From Porphyromonadaceae bacterium UBA3318 (GTDB lineage Bacteria > Bacteroidota > Bacteroidia > Bacteroidales > Muribaculaceae), in assembly GCA_002361235.1 (NCBI GenBank), contig DESI01000022.1:1-37051 (forward strand): a stretch of DNA of 37,051 nucleotides, written 5' to 3'. The position numbers and the translations under genes are program-made. Positions within the stretch are counted from its first letter, which is position 1, and every line of letters begins with the position of its first letter. The notes beneath the pieces were generated by a model that saw only the letters and a list, made by a program, of their open reading frames with translations, ran no database searches and had not been told where the DNA came from. This document shows, piece by piece, positions 15,453 through 24,403 of this stretch.

Positions 15453-16283
15453 ATGAAGACACTGTATGTAAGTGACATGGACGGCACGTTGCTTCAGCCG
15501 GACGCCCGGCTGTCGGAGCGCACGGTGTCGATGCTCAACGAGGCGATAGCGTCGGGCAAGCTGTTCACCGTGGCCACGGCCCGCACTCCGGCCACGGTCG
15601 CGCCGCTGATGCAGAGGGTGAACATGAACATACCGGCCATCGTGATGACCGGCGCGGCGTTATGGAACCCGGCCGACGGACGGTATTCGCGTCTGCGGCT
15701 GATGGAGCCGGAGGCGGCGCGTTCGCTGCTTGACGCATACCGCACCCAGAACTGCCCTTCGTTCGTCTATTCGTTGCGCGACAATATGATAACCATCCGT
15801 CACACCGGCCCTATGTCCGAGCTGCAGCGGGAGTTTGTCGAGGAACGTGCCCATACACCGTACAAGCGTATTATCATTGACGAGGACGGACATTCGGACT
15901 TCCCCGAAGTTCTGGACGACATAATACTGACATATTCCATGCTGCCCAACGAGCCTGCCGAGCGGGCGTATGAAGTGACCCGGAATCTGCCGGGAATCCG
16001 CGCGCAGTTCTATCACGACATTTACGGCGAGCAGACGGCGATATTGGAGGCATTCTCCCCCGAGGCCACGAAAGCCAAGGCCATGAAGGCGCTGGCGCGT
16101 CAGTTGGGCGCCGACCGCATAGTGGCTTTCGGCGACAACATCAACGACCTGCCCATGATGCACGAGGCCGACTTAGCGGTGGCTGTGGCGAACGCCCGCG
16201 ACGAGGTGAAGGATGCCGCGCACATCGTGATCGGCCCGAACACCGACGACTCGGTGGCACGGTTCATCCTTAACGGCTGTTGA
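15453..16283 (+). CDS. HAD-superfamily (Cof-type) phosphatase
   Basis: A 276-residue haloacid dehalogenase-like hydrolase of the Cof/YbjI-type subfamily. The nucleophile motif SDMDGTLLQ has the catalytic Asp pair D8/D10. A type IIB cap domain occupies about 80-190, and the metal-binding motif IV GDNINDLPMMHEA lies at about 227-239. Such enzymes dephosphorylate sugar phosphates, flavin or nucleotide phosphates; the substrate cannot be told here. It lies between the DUF4834 gene and the histidine kinase with gaps of 7 bp and 1 bp, so it is in the same operon. Confidence 0.9.
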   Translation: MKTLYVSDMDGTLLQPDARLSERTVSMLNEAIASGKLFTVATARTPATVAPLMQRVNMNIPAIVMTGAALWNPADGRYSRLRLMEPEAARSLLDAYRTQNCPSFVYSLRDNMITIRHTGPMSELQREFVEERAHTPYKRIIIDEDGHSDFPEVLDDIILTYSMLPNEPAERAYEVTRNLPGIRAQFYHDIYGEQTAILEAFSPEATKAKAMKALARQLGADRIVAFGDNINDLPMMHEADLAVAVANARDEVKDAAHIVIGPNTDDSVARFILNGC

Positions 16284-16284
16284 C

Positions 16285-17493
16285 ATGGACAGACGGCTCG
16301 GTAAGTTCCTGGTGGTGGCGGTATCGGTAGCCGCGATTATCGGATTCGTGTTGATTTCCAATTCGCTTGTCAAGCAGTTAGGCATACAGGAGCGCGAGCG
16401 TATGGACATCTGGGCCAAAGCCACGGAACGACTTGCCAAGATTGACGTCGATTCCGACGTGGAGTTTCTTCTCGACATCATCGCCGCCAACAATTCCATT
16501 CCGGTGATGATATGCGACGACAAGGGAAACATCTCCGAATTCCGCAATTTCTCGCTGCCTGACAAGAGTACGGCAGACGCCATGACCTTCGCCGAACTGT
16601 CCGACCGCAACAGGAAGTATCTGTCCGACCGGCTGCATAAGGCCATAGGCAACGGCACGCTGAAGCAAATTGCCGGCAACAACGACCATTTCATCGAGGT
16701 GGAAGTGGGAGCCGGCGCAAACCAGTATATCTATTACGAGGATTCGTCGCTGCTTAAGAGTCTGAGCCTGTTCCCCTACATACAGATGTCGGTGACGCTG
16801 ATACTGGCGCTGATACTCTACATGGCGGTGGTATACACCAAGCGTGCGGAGCAGAACCGTCTGTGGGTGGGTCTCAGCAAGGAGACGGCCCATCAGTTAG
16901 GCACTCCCATCAGTTCGCTGATGGCCTGGAAGGAATATCTCGAGACGATGGGCATAGAGCCGGAGGTGACCGCCGAGATAGACAAGGACGTGAAGCGCCT
17001 CTCCACCATCGCCGACCGTTTTTCGAAGATTGGTTCGCTGCCCGAAATGCAGCTGGAATACATCAACGAGATTGTAGGCAAATCGCTGGAATACATGAAG
17101 ACGCGCGTGTCGGGACGTGTGGCTATCAACATGCACCTGTCGGACGACGACCACGGCGTCAGGCTGTCACGCCCGCTGATAGAGTGGGTGATGGAGAACC
17201 TGACAAAGAACGCCGTGGACGCCATGCAGGGGGAAGGGCGCATAGACATCACCACCGGAGCCGAGGGCAAGCGCGTATGGATTGAGGTGAAGGACACCGG
17301 CAAGGGTATAGCCCGCAAGAATTTCAAGACCGTGTTCAATCCCGGCTACACCACCAAGAAGCGCGGCTGGGGCCTGGGCCTTACCCTCGTGAAGCGTATC
17401 GTGGAGGAATACCACGGCGGCCGTATTTTCGTCAAGGAGTCTGAACTTGGCGTCGGCACCACCTTCCGCATCGAACTCCCCTCCATCGCCTGA
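16285..17493 (+). CDS. Membrane sensor histidine kinase, orphan
   Basis: A 402-residue histidine kinase. Two membrane segments (about 8-30 and 163-186) enclose a small periplasmic sensor region of about 130 residues. There is no HAMP or PAS domain. The kinase core has the H box with His203 (SKETAHQLGTPISSLMAW), N box (ENLTKNAVDAMQ), G1 (VKDTGKGI), and F/G2 (FNPGYTTKKRGWGLGL). The H-box sequence AHQLGTPISSL and the missing HAMP are common in a Bacteroidetes group. No response regulator lies in the window, so its partner is elsewhere. The start is 1 bp after the HAD gene stop, in the same operon. Its place after envelope-lipid genes hints at an envelope signal, but this is inference. Confidence 0.9.
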   Translation: MDRRLGKFLVVAVSVAAIIGFVLISNSLVKQLGIQERERMDIWAKATERLAKIDVDSDVEFLLDIIAANNSIPVMICDDKGNISEFRNFSLPDKSTADAMTFAELSDRNRKYLSDRLHKAIGNGTLKQIAGNNDHFIEVEVGAGANQYIYYEDSSLLKSLSLFPYIQMSVTLILALILYMAVVYTKRAEQNRLWVGLSKETAHQLGTPISSLMAWKEYLETMGIEPEVTAEIDKDVKRLSTIADRFSKIGSLPEMQLEYINEIVGKSLEYMKTRVSGRVAINMHLSDDDHGVRLSRPLIEWVMENLTKNAVDAMQGEGRIDITTGAEGKRVWIEVKDTGKGIARKNFKTVFNPGYTTKKRGWGLGLTLVKRIVEEYHGGRIFVKESELGVGTTFRIELPSIA

Positions 17494-17497
17494 CTTA

Positions 17498-17525
17498 AGA
17501 CACCGTGCCTTAAGGAACGGTGTCT
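17498..17525. terminator. Bidirectional hairpin between convergent genes
   Basis: AGACACCGT / ACGGTGTCT form a 9-bp stem around CCTTAAGG, itself palindromic. It lies 4 bp after the kinase stop and 5 bp before the end of the fecR gene, serving both. No long T-run follows. Confidence 0.6.
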
Positions 17526-17530
17526 GAGCC

Positions 17531-18544
17531 TCAGTTGTTTGGCTTGATATGGATTATCTGGGGGGAATCGGGAGTGTGATTATTACTTTCACTTATACAT
17601 GAGACGGGAGCAGTGAGTTCGAAAAGATGCATTATCTCACTCAGGTTCTCTCCCTTTAAAATGAAACGGAACGTACGGTCATTTAACGAGGGGTCTATTA
17701 CGAAGTTCACATTATATATCTGTTCCAGACGCCGGCAGATTGTGTGTATGGAATCATCCTCGAAAATCAGTACGCCGTCGCGCCATCCGCAATAACGGCC
17801 AAGATCGGAGGACTTTGATACGGCGGGATGTCCGTTGCGGAGTGCAAGATGCTCTCCAGGCAACAACGATATCCGGTCTGAGGCGTCAGTCACTGTTACC
17901 TTACCCTTGGCCAAAGTTACCGAGGCGTCGTCGTCATAGGCATTTACATTGAACTCAGTGCCCGTTGCGGTGACGGACATGTAAGGGGTGTGTACAATGA
18001 ACGGATGTCGGGAATCGGCATGGACATTGAAGTATGCTTCACCCCGGAGGTTTACGTCGCGGCTGTTTCCGGACAGTTTGCCCGAATATTCCAGCGTACT
18101 GTTGGCATTCAGCCACACCACCGAGCCGTCGGGCAGCGATGCTTTGCTCGTACAGCCGTAATCAGTAGACAAAGTGATGTCTGTCGCGGCTGAATCCTGG
18201 AGTCGGACGAGGAAATATATGGCAATGGCAAGTATCGGAAGCAAAGCCACAGCGGCGATCCTGGCCCACATTCGGAGCAGTTTCCGGACCAGCCCTGACC
18301 TTCGGGGCTCAATGCCGGTTTTTATCAACACATTGCGTTCAGCCTTCTCAGTGTCACTGTCCGTGACGTCAAAAGCAGGGAGCAGCGTCTCCCAGATATC
18401 CTGCTGTTCATAAAAATCCTTTTTATTTTCGGGGGACTGTTCAATCCATTCCCTAAGCCGCTCAATCTCCTCAGACGTAGCATTCCCGCTTAGATAGCGC
18501 GCGATGACGAGGTTAATGTCGGGGTTATTGTCTATATGGTTCAT
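17531..18544 (-). CDS. FecR-family anti-sigma factor
   Basis: A 337-residue transmembrane anti-sigma factor. A cytoplasmic N-terminal part (1-90) binds the ECF sigma factor, one membrane helix spans about 93-112, and the periplasmic FecR domain follows (DGSVVWLNANSTLEY, GEAYFNV, PFIVHTP, ATGTEFNVNAYDDD, about 135-225). A C-terminal DUF4974-type domain (about 250-335, with RLEQIYNVNFVID and RFILKGENLSEIM) likely meets the STN domain of the partner receptor. It follows the sigma factor gene (11-bp gap, one operon) and lies next to the divergent SusC gene. The inferred role is to hold the sigma factor until the receptor signals glycan binding. Confidence 0.92.
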   Translation of the reverse strand: MNHIDNNPDINLVIARYLSGNATSEEIERLREWIEQSPENKKDFYEQQDIWETLLPAFDVTDSDTEKAERNVLIKTGIEPRRSGLVRKLLRMWARIAAVALLPILAIAIYFLVRLQDSAATDITLSTDYGCTSKASLPDGSVVWLNANSTLEYSGKLSGNSRDVNLRGEAYFNVHADSRHPFIVHTPYMSVTATGTEFNVNAYDDDASVTLAKGKVTVTDASDRISLLPGEHLALRNGHPAVSKSSDLGRYCGWRDGVLIFEDDSIHTICRRLEQIYNVNFVIDPSLNDRTFRFILKGENLSEIMHLFELTAPVSCISESNNHTPDSPQIIHIKPNN

Positions 18545-18555
18545 TTCGGGTTATA

Positions 18556-19143
18556 TTATAGAAGAGTACGGATAAACAGGATTAACAATATAGGGCTTCG
18601 GAATATCTGCAGGTTCTGTTGAAGATATTTGACCGCTTTGCTGATGCGGGCTTCGACAGTACGGACAGATATATTGAGGCGTGATGCGATTTCGGTATAT
18701 TTTAGTTTTTCCTGGCGGCTGAGCAATAGCGTCTCGCGCACTTCGGGTTCAAGTTTCTCGAGGGCCGATTCGTAAGCATCGGACAATTCGGAGAAGAACA
18801 CATGCTCGTCGGGCGATAAAGTAAGGATCTTTTCATGGTTCATGTCATCGTACATCATCTTGACCTTCCGGTGCCTGAGTTCGTTGAGGGCGAGATTCTG
18901 GACCAGCGAAACCAGATATGAACGGAACGATGTATTGGTGTCAAGTTTCTTACGGTTGGTCCAGACCCTGATGAACGCCTCCTGAACGATGTCCTCGCAC
19001 GTGCTTTTATCTGAGACATAACGTGCCGTGAATCGAACCAGATTGGCATAATACTGACGAAAAATCTTCACAAAGGCTTCGTGGCTGTCGAATTTCAGGG
19101 CAGCCACCAGCAGCGCATCGTTCTTTAATTCTTCGCTTGGCAT
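18556..19143 (-). CDS. ECF sigma-70 factor (PUL regulator)
   Basis: A 195-residue extracytoplasmic-function sigma factor. Region 2 (about 15-85) includes IFRQYYANLVRFTARYV and CEDIVQEAFIRVW. Region 4 (about 130-180) has a helix-turn-helix ending YTEIASRLNISVRTVEARISKAVKYL. The start is set at ATG 19143 (MPSEELKND) rather than a TTG at 19161, because that TTG lies inside the -7 box of a well-formed promoter. It is cotranscribed with the FecR-type gene and is divergent from susC. The expected function is to activate the PUL operon after release by FecR. Confidence 0.93.
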   Translation of the reverse strand: MPSEELKNDALLVAALKFDSHEAFVKIFRQYYANLVRFTARYVSDKSTCEDIVQEAFIRVWTNRKKLDTNTSFRSYLVSLVQNLALNELRHRKVKMMYDDMNHEKILTLSPDEHVFFSELSDAYESALEKLEPEVRETLLLSRQEKLKYTEIASRLNISVRTVEARISKAVKYLQQNLQIFRSPILLILFIRTLL

Positions 19144-19158
19144 GGTATTGAATTTTTG

Positions 19159-19189
19159 CAAAAGTAATAGTTATGGATTTAACGAGCAA
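19159..19189 (-). promoter_or_regulatory. Promoter of the sigma/fecR operon
   Basis: Minus strand: TTG (19189-19187), 20 nt, TACTTTTG (19166-19159). It matches the housekeeping Bacteroidetes promoter. The predicted leader is only about 10 nt before ATG 19143. Confidence 0.65.
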
Positions 19190-19226
19190 GTAGTTTCAAC
19201 AAAATTTTAAATTAAGGAAAATATCG

Positions 19227-19241
19227 CACATTTACGATGTG
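19227..19241. promoter_or_regulatory. Inverted repeat in the sigma/susC divergent region
   Basis: CACAT-N5-ATGTG lies roughly mid-way between the divergent promoters (19144-19337). It could be an operator for an additional regulator. No clear TAnnTTTG box precedes susC, as would be expected if susC uses the ECF sigma factor. Confidence 0.3.
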
Positions 19242-19337
19242 GATTTTCTAAGATGAAGTGTTGTCTTAAAGAACGATTGTAAACAAACGTTACATAACCT
19301 TAAAAAATTTCTCGAACACACTAATCATCATGAAAAT

Positions 19338-22300
19338 ATGGGAAAAGTAATGCCAGTAGATTGCCGGAATCGGCAGCGCAGGGTATTGAGGCCTCTTCTG
19401 GTCCTGTTGATGCTCTGTATCGGGGCCGCGGCCCATGCGGTCGGCAACAAAGTCAGTCTTGATGTCAGAAATGCTCCTTTAGAAAACGTGTTACGCTCGA
19501 TCGAGAAGCAGACTGATTACCGTTTCTTCTATAGTAAGGAGACTGTGAATGTCAGTAATCGTGTCAGTGTCAGTGCCAGGAACGAGTCTATAAGGTCAGT
19601 GCTCGACAGAATCCTGCCTCCCCAAGGAATCAGCTATGTCATAGAGAATAAACGGATAGCGTTGAAACAGGCGTCCGCGTCCTCGACGAACAAGCAGCTC
19701 AAGGCCGAAAATAGTGATAATAAGGTGAGAATAACCGGCACAGTGACGGATGGACACGGGGAACCTCTGACAGGAGTTTCCGTCATGGTCCAGGGAGAGC
19801 GAATCGGTGTCATCACGGATATAGACGGTAATTATGAAATAGAGGTTCCGCAAGGAAGTCAACTCAGGTTTTCCTATATAGGCTACACACCTGAGAAAAA
19901 GAAAGCTGACAAATCGGGGAAACTCGATGTAGTGATGACCGAGGATTCGCAATTGCTGAGCGAGGTGGTAGTGATAGGTTACGGCACAGTGGACAAGAAG
20001 GAGCTTACATCCGCCATAAGCCATGTAGGCGAAAAGGACTTTCTAACCATCAGTTCGTCGGACCCGGCGATGCTGATTCAAGGCAAGGTTCCCGGAGTTT
20101 CCATTTCCAATACCGGGGCAGCCGATCCCAACAATCAGTCGAGTATACAGATTCGAGGCGTTGCTTCGCGATCAGCCGGCATCAGTCCGCTTATTGTGAT
20201 TGACGGAGTGCCCGGAGGGAGTCTGGCAAATGTCAATCCGAACGATATCGCCTCTTTCGACATATTGAAGGATGGAGCGGCATCCGCGATTTACGGAACG
20301 CAGGGTTCAAACGGTGTCATACTGGTAACGACTAAAAAAGGAAACAAGGACGGTACGACCACTATCACCTATTCAGCCACGTTATCATGGGACAAGGTTA
20401 ACCGGGATCTGGATATGATGAGTTCCGCCGACTACCGGGAAATCCGACTGCCCTGGGGAGATAATGGAACGGATCTCGGGGGCGATTACGATTGGTTTGC
20501 CGGCGTAAGCCGGACGGGTTTCAGCCAGAAGCACAACTTAAGTGCGGCCGGTGGTAACGAACGGGCCAATTACCGGGTAAGCGCCGATTTTAAGAAATCG
20601 CATGGCGTGGACTTAAGGTCCGACAGAGAGGAGTATGGAGCCCGGGCCTCCGTTAACCTGACTTCCAAAAACGGTCTGTTCAATCTGAATGTCAATCTGT
20701 CGCCGCGTCTGATTTCGAGTGATGCGGCCGACTGGAATGTATTCAGGAACGCCATCGCCGCCAATCCGACCACTCCATTGATGGACAAGGAGGACCCTAC
20801 GCTTTATTATAATTTTTTCGGACAGACGAGTGGATATAATCCGGTGGAAGTTCAGAAACTCGAAAAGAATCACACCGATTCCAAAATGATAGATATGGAC
20901 GGCACGTTGAAACTCAATCTGTTGCCGCTTCTGTGGACAAGCAGTCAGGAATGCCCGCTCACGGTTAATACTCAGCTCACATTTGCGGAACATCGTTACA
21001 GCTATGACCAGAAATGGTTCCGCCCCTCCACGAGCACCATGGCGATAAACGCCGGCTATGACGGGCAGGCGAGCCAATCACATTCCACCAATCGGCAGGA
21101 TGTGCTGGAATGGCTTGCAAATGCCACCGGCAGATTCGGCAATAGCAACATTAAACTGATGCTGGGCTACTCATACCAGTATTTTCAGAACTCCGGGTTC
21201 AGTGTCGAGAACAGCGATTTCGCGAATGACGGTCTGGGAGCCGACAATATCGGGTCCGGGGAATATGCCAAGGAAGAAGGAGTGATAGGCATGAGCAGTT
21301 ACAAGAACGACAGTAAACTGATTGCCTTTTTCGGACGTGTAAGCTATGACTGGGACGGGAAATATCTGCTGACAGCTTCCTTGCGTCATGAGGGTTCGTC
21401 GAAATTCGGAAAGAATCACAAATGGGGTAACTTTCCGGCTGTATCCGTTGGCTGGCGCATCAGCAAGGAGAAGTTTATGGAATCGAGCCGGACATGGCTC
21501 GACGACCTGAAGATCCGCGCTGACTATGGCGAAAGCGGAAACCAGAATTTCGGCAGCTATATGTCCCTGGCCACCATGGCCGGTTATGGATATTCGTATG
21601 TCAACGGCCGGTATCTGCAAGGCTGGGGCGCATCGAAAAATCCCAATCCCGACTTGAAGTGGGAGCGCGCCAGGAACTGGAACGTAGGTATTGATTTCGC
21701 AATGTTCAACAACCGGTTCTCCGGTTCGTTCAACTATTTTCACAGGCGCACCGAGGACTTGCTGGGAGACTATAACGTATCCGTTCCTCCGTATATGTGG
21801 CCCACGGCATTCGTAAACGTCGGTACTATGGAAAACTCCGGATTTGAGTTCGACCTGAACGTCAACGCCGTCCAGAGCCGTGACTTCACTTATAGCTTTA
21901 ACATCGTGGGCTCGACAATGAAGAACAAGTTCGTGGACTTCAGCAACACCAAATATATAGGACAGGATTTCTACAACATGTGCGAGACCGAGAACCCTTT
22001 CCCCTACTACTATCTTCAGAGAATCGAAAAAGGAGAATCCATCGGCAATTTCTATATGTGGAAGTATCATGGCATAGACCATAACGGAGACTGGCTGGTC
22101 TACAACAAGGACGGAGAAGTCATATCCGCAAGCCGTGCCACGGAAGAAGACAAGGTGAAAGTAGGGAACGGCCTACCCAAGTTCACCATGTCGACCACAC
22201 ATACATTCCGTTACCGTAATTTCGACCTGTCGCTGTTTTTCCGGGGTGCGTTCGGATTCGATTTATTCAACATACACGATTTCTATTACGGCACGCGCAA

Positions 22301-22634
22301 ATACAGCGGCAACATGCTGAAGAAAGCCTATGGCAAGAACTTCAAGATCAGTGCGTCCGGTACGCACGCCGCCACCGATTATTTCCTTGAGCGGGGAGAT
22401 TACTTCAAGCTGGACCAGATCACGCTCGGATACACGCTGAATCTGCCGAATGTGCGCTTTATGAACAAATTGAGAATCTACGCATCGGTAAACAACATAT
22501 TTACAATCACGAAATTCTCAGGCGTCGACCCGAGTACATATCCGGTCAACGGCCTTACTCCCGGCGCGCAGGGATCCTGCATGTACTATCCTACCACCCG
22601 ACAGTTCATAGTAGGAGCCCAGATTGACTTCTAA
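19338..22634 (+). CDS. SusC/RagA-family TonB-dependent receptor with N-terminal STN signalling domain
   Basis: A 1098-residue outer-membrane transporter importing oligosaccharide in a SusC-SusD complex powered by TonB. A signal peptide lies at about 15-35. An STN (secretin/TonB short) domain (about 38-110, LDVRNAPLENVLRSIEKQTDYRF) is followed by a carboxypeptidase-D regulatory-like beta-sandwich (about 130-203, GEPLTGVSVMVQG). The TonB-box region SEVVVIGYGT (about 208-217) leads to plug and 22-strand barrel, ending in an aromatic outer-membrane signal (AQIDF). The STN domain marks it as a transducer that talks to FecR. It heads a seven-gene operon. Confidence 0.96.
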   Translation: MGKVMPVDCRNRQRRVLRPLLVLLMLCIGAAAHAVGNKVSLDVRNAPLENVLRSIEKQTDYRFFYSKETVNVSNRVSVSARNESIRSVLDRILPPQGISYVIENKRIALKQASASSTNKQLKAENSDNKVRITGTVTDGHGEPLTGVSVMVQGERIGVITDIDGNYEIEVPQGSQLRFSYIGYTPEKKKADKSGKLDVVMTEDSQLLSEVVVIGYGTVDKKELTSAISHVGEKDFLTISSSDPAMLIQGKVPGVSISNTGAADPNNQSSIQIRGVASRSAGISPLIVIDGVPGGSLANVNPNDIASFDILKDGAASAIYGTQGSNGVILVTTKKGNKDGTTTITYSATLSWDKVNRDLDMMSSADYREIRLPWGDNGTDLGGDYDWFAGVSRTGFSQKHNLSAAGGNERANYRVSADFKKSHGVDLRSDREEYGARASVNLTSKNGLFNLNVNLSPRLISSDAADWNVFRNAIAANPTTPLMDKEDPTLYYNFFGQTSGYNPVEVQKLEKNHTDSKMIDMDGTLKLNLLPLLWTSSQECPLTVNTQLTFAEHRYSYDQKWFRPSTSTMAINAGYDGQASQSHSTNRQDVLEWLANATGRFGNSNIKLMLGYSYQYFQNSGFSVENSDFANDGLGADNIGSGEYAKEEGVIGMSSYKNDSKLIAFFGRVSYDWDGKYLLTASLRHEGSSKFGKNHKWGNFPAVSVGWRISKEKFMESSRTWLDDLKIRADYGESGNQNFGSYMSLATMAGYGYSYVNGRYLQGWGASKNPNPDLKWERARNWNVGIDFAMFNNRFSGSFNYFHRRTEDLLGDYNVSVPPYMWPTAFVNVGTMENSGFEFDLNVNAVQSRDFTYSFNIVGSTMKNKFVDFSNTKYIGQDFYNMCETENPFPYYYLQRIEKGESIGNFYMWKYHGIDHNGDWLVYNKDGEVISASRATEEDKVKVGNGLPKFTMSTTHTFRYRNFDLSLFFRGAFGFDLFNIHDFYYGTRKYSGNMLKKAYGKNFKISASGTHAATDYFLERGDYFKLDQITLGYTLNLPNVRFMNKLRIYASVNNIFTITKFSGVDPSTYPVNGLTPGAQGSCMYYPTTRQFIVGAQIDF

Positions 22635-22654
22635 CCATTCAAACGAACGTAATC

Positions 22655-24385
22655 ATGAAAAATATGATAATAAGGAATCTGTGCATCGGTCTGGGAGCTA
22701 TAGTGCTGGCCTCGTGCACTAACCTGGACGAAACGCTGTACGACCAGGTGGAATCCAATAACTTCTATAACACCCGTAAGGATGTGGAAAGAATCGTGGC
22801 ACGCCCGTTGGAACATTGTTACCACATGCTCCAGTACAGGCATTTTCTGCAGGAACTTCCGTCCGACCAGATCATAACGCCGTCGCGCGACGGATGGTGG
22901 GATGACGGCGGTCGCTGGCGTCGCTATCATTACCATACCTGGACGGCCGAGGACGATTATTTTGAATTCCTGTGGAACAGTGGTTTCGAAGGCGTGAGTC
23001 AATGTAATTTCGGTATCGAGGAAATAGCTGGTCTCGACAGGGAAAAATTCGGCTTCACTCAGGAAGAACTCGACAGCTTCACGGCTACGTTACGCTCCCT
23101 CCGCGCATTGTGCTATATCAGTCTGCTTGACGGCTTCCGTAACCTGCCGTATGTGGTCTCGTTCAATGACCAGTCGAAGAACACCGAATCTCAGGTAGAA
23201 CCCACGGAAATCTTCAGGTTTATAGAAACGGAACTTAAGGATGTCATCGGCAGGCTGCCCCGTAAGGAGGCTCTGGGCACCCAGGGTCAATATACGGCCC
23301 AATGGACGCAAGCCGGCGCTGCAGGGTTGCTTGCAAGGCTCTATCTCAATGCCGAAGTATATATCGGTGAGAATCGTTATGCAGATTGCGCCGCCATCTG
23401 CCAAGACATCATAAACGGTGTTTACGGTGCATACAAGGTAGCTGACCGGTGGGACGCCCCGTTCGACTGGAATAATAATGAATGCGATGAGGTGATATTT
23501 GCATTCCCGAGCAGTCCGGGTTATGAATATTGGAATTATCATGCCAATACATATTGGTGGACGGTTCCCGCCAACGCTTATCTCTATCTAAAGGATCAGA
23601 AATGCAAGGCCGGAGGTCATAACACCAAATATGCCGCCGCCCCGAGTTACGACCTCTCCGGTAATCTTTACACCGACCGGTTGGGAATGCCGATTCAGAA
23701 ATTCCGTAAATATCCGGGTGACGAGCGTATGAAGCTCTACCGTAATCTGGGAAACGGCAAACGCGAGGGGATGTTTCTGTTCGGATACCTTGAATACACC
23801 GATGAAAAAGGCAACGTGAAGAAAGTGCGGGCTCCGGAACGCGACTATGACCTTTACATACGCGACGCGGTGGGAGACTTCCAGAATCTCGATCCGACGC
23901 TATGGCCTTCCAACAAAACCAGTTCCATGTCCACCGGCGACCATAATTCAGGCTGGCATTACGTGAAGTATCCGCTGTATAGCGATGACGACGAACATCA
24001 GCTGGAAGCCGATTATGCGGAATTAAGACTGCCGGAAATAATCTACATGCTTGCCGAATGTAAGCTTCGGTCGGGCGACGTTACCGAGGCGGCGAGGCTT
24101 CTAAACAGTGTCCGTCGCAGAAATTATCCGGCTGAAAACCTTCAGGAAGTACTGTACGAGCCCGAGGGTCAGGCTAAACTGGACATGCAGGAAATGCTTG
24201 ACGAATGGGGACGCGAATTCTTCGCCGAAACGCGTAGGCGTACGGATCTGGTGCGGTTCGGTGTGTTCTCTTCCGGAAAGTGGTGGGATAAGACACCCGA
24301 TATCGACCGGCATACAGAAATCTTCCCGATTCCGTTCAAGGCTCTCCAGGCAAATCCCCGTCTGGTACAGAATCCCGGTTATTAA
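22655..24385 (+). CDS. SusD/RagB-family glycan-binding lipoprotein
   Basis: A 576-residue SusD-like lipoprotein that caps the SusC channel and captures the glycan outside the cell. It has a signal peptide with lipobox VLASC (Cys21) and a typical N-terminus (CTNLDETLYDQVESNNFY). Tetratricopeptide-like helices run through about 140-260 (for example TATLRSLRALCYISLLDGFRNLPYV). The C-terminal family motif RLPEIIYMLAECKLRSGDVTEAARLLN leads to the ending FPIPFKALQANPRLVQNPGY. An unusually Trp/Tyr-rich stretch (DGWWDDGGRWRRYHYHTW, about 79-96) and EYWNYHANTYWW suggest the aromatic sugar platform. It starts 20 bp after susC. Confidence 0.95.
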   Translation: MKNMIIRNLCIGLGAIVLASCTNLDETLYDQVESNNFYNTRKDVERIVARPLEHCYHMLQYRHFLQELPSDQIITPSRDGWWDDGGRWRRYHYHTWTAEDDYFEFLWNSGFEGVSQCNFGIEEIAGLDREKFGFTQEELDSFTATLRSLRALCYISLLDGFRNLPYVVSFNDQSKNTESQVEPTEIFRFIETELKDVIGRLPRKEALGTQGQYTAQWTQAGAAGLLARLYLNAEVYIGENRYADCAAICQDIINGVYGAYKVADRWDAPFDWNNNECDEVIFAFPSSPGYEYWNYHANTYWWTVPANAYLYLKDQKCKAGGHNTKYAAAPSYDLSGNLYTDRLGMPIQKFRKYPGDERMKLYRNLGNGKREGMFLFGYLEYTDEKGNVKKVRAPERDYDLYIRDAVGDFQNLDPTLWPSNKTSSMSTGDHNSGWHYVKYPLYSDDDEHQLEADYAELRLPEIIYMLAECKLRSGDVTEAARLLNSVRRRNYPAENLQEVLYEPEGQAKLDMQEMLDEWGREFFAETRRRTDLVRFGVFSSGKWWDKTPDIDRHTEIFPIPFKALQANPRLVQNPGY

Positions 24386-24403
24386 CTTTTCTTTACTTAA
24401 GAC

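Noticed and set aside
14880..15487. Small frames inside the MITE and opposite DUF4834
   Set aside because: Transposase motifs are absent; the interior is explained by hairpins.
21171..22082. 303-codon minus-strand frame in susC
   Set aside because: Shadow of susC, which has continuous family motifs on the plus strand.
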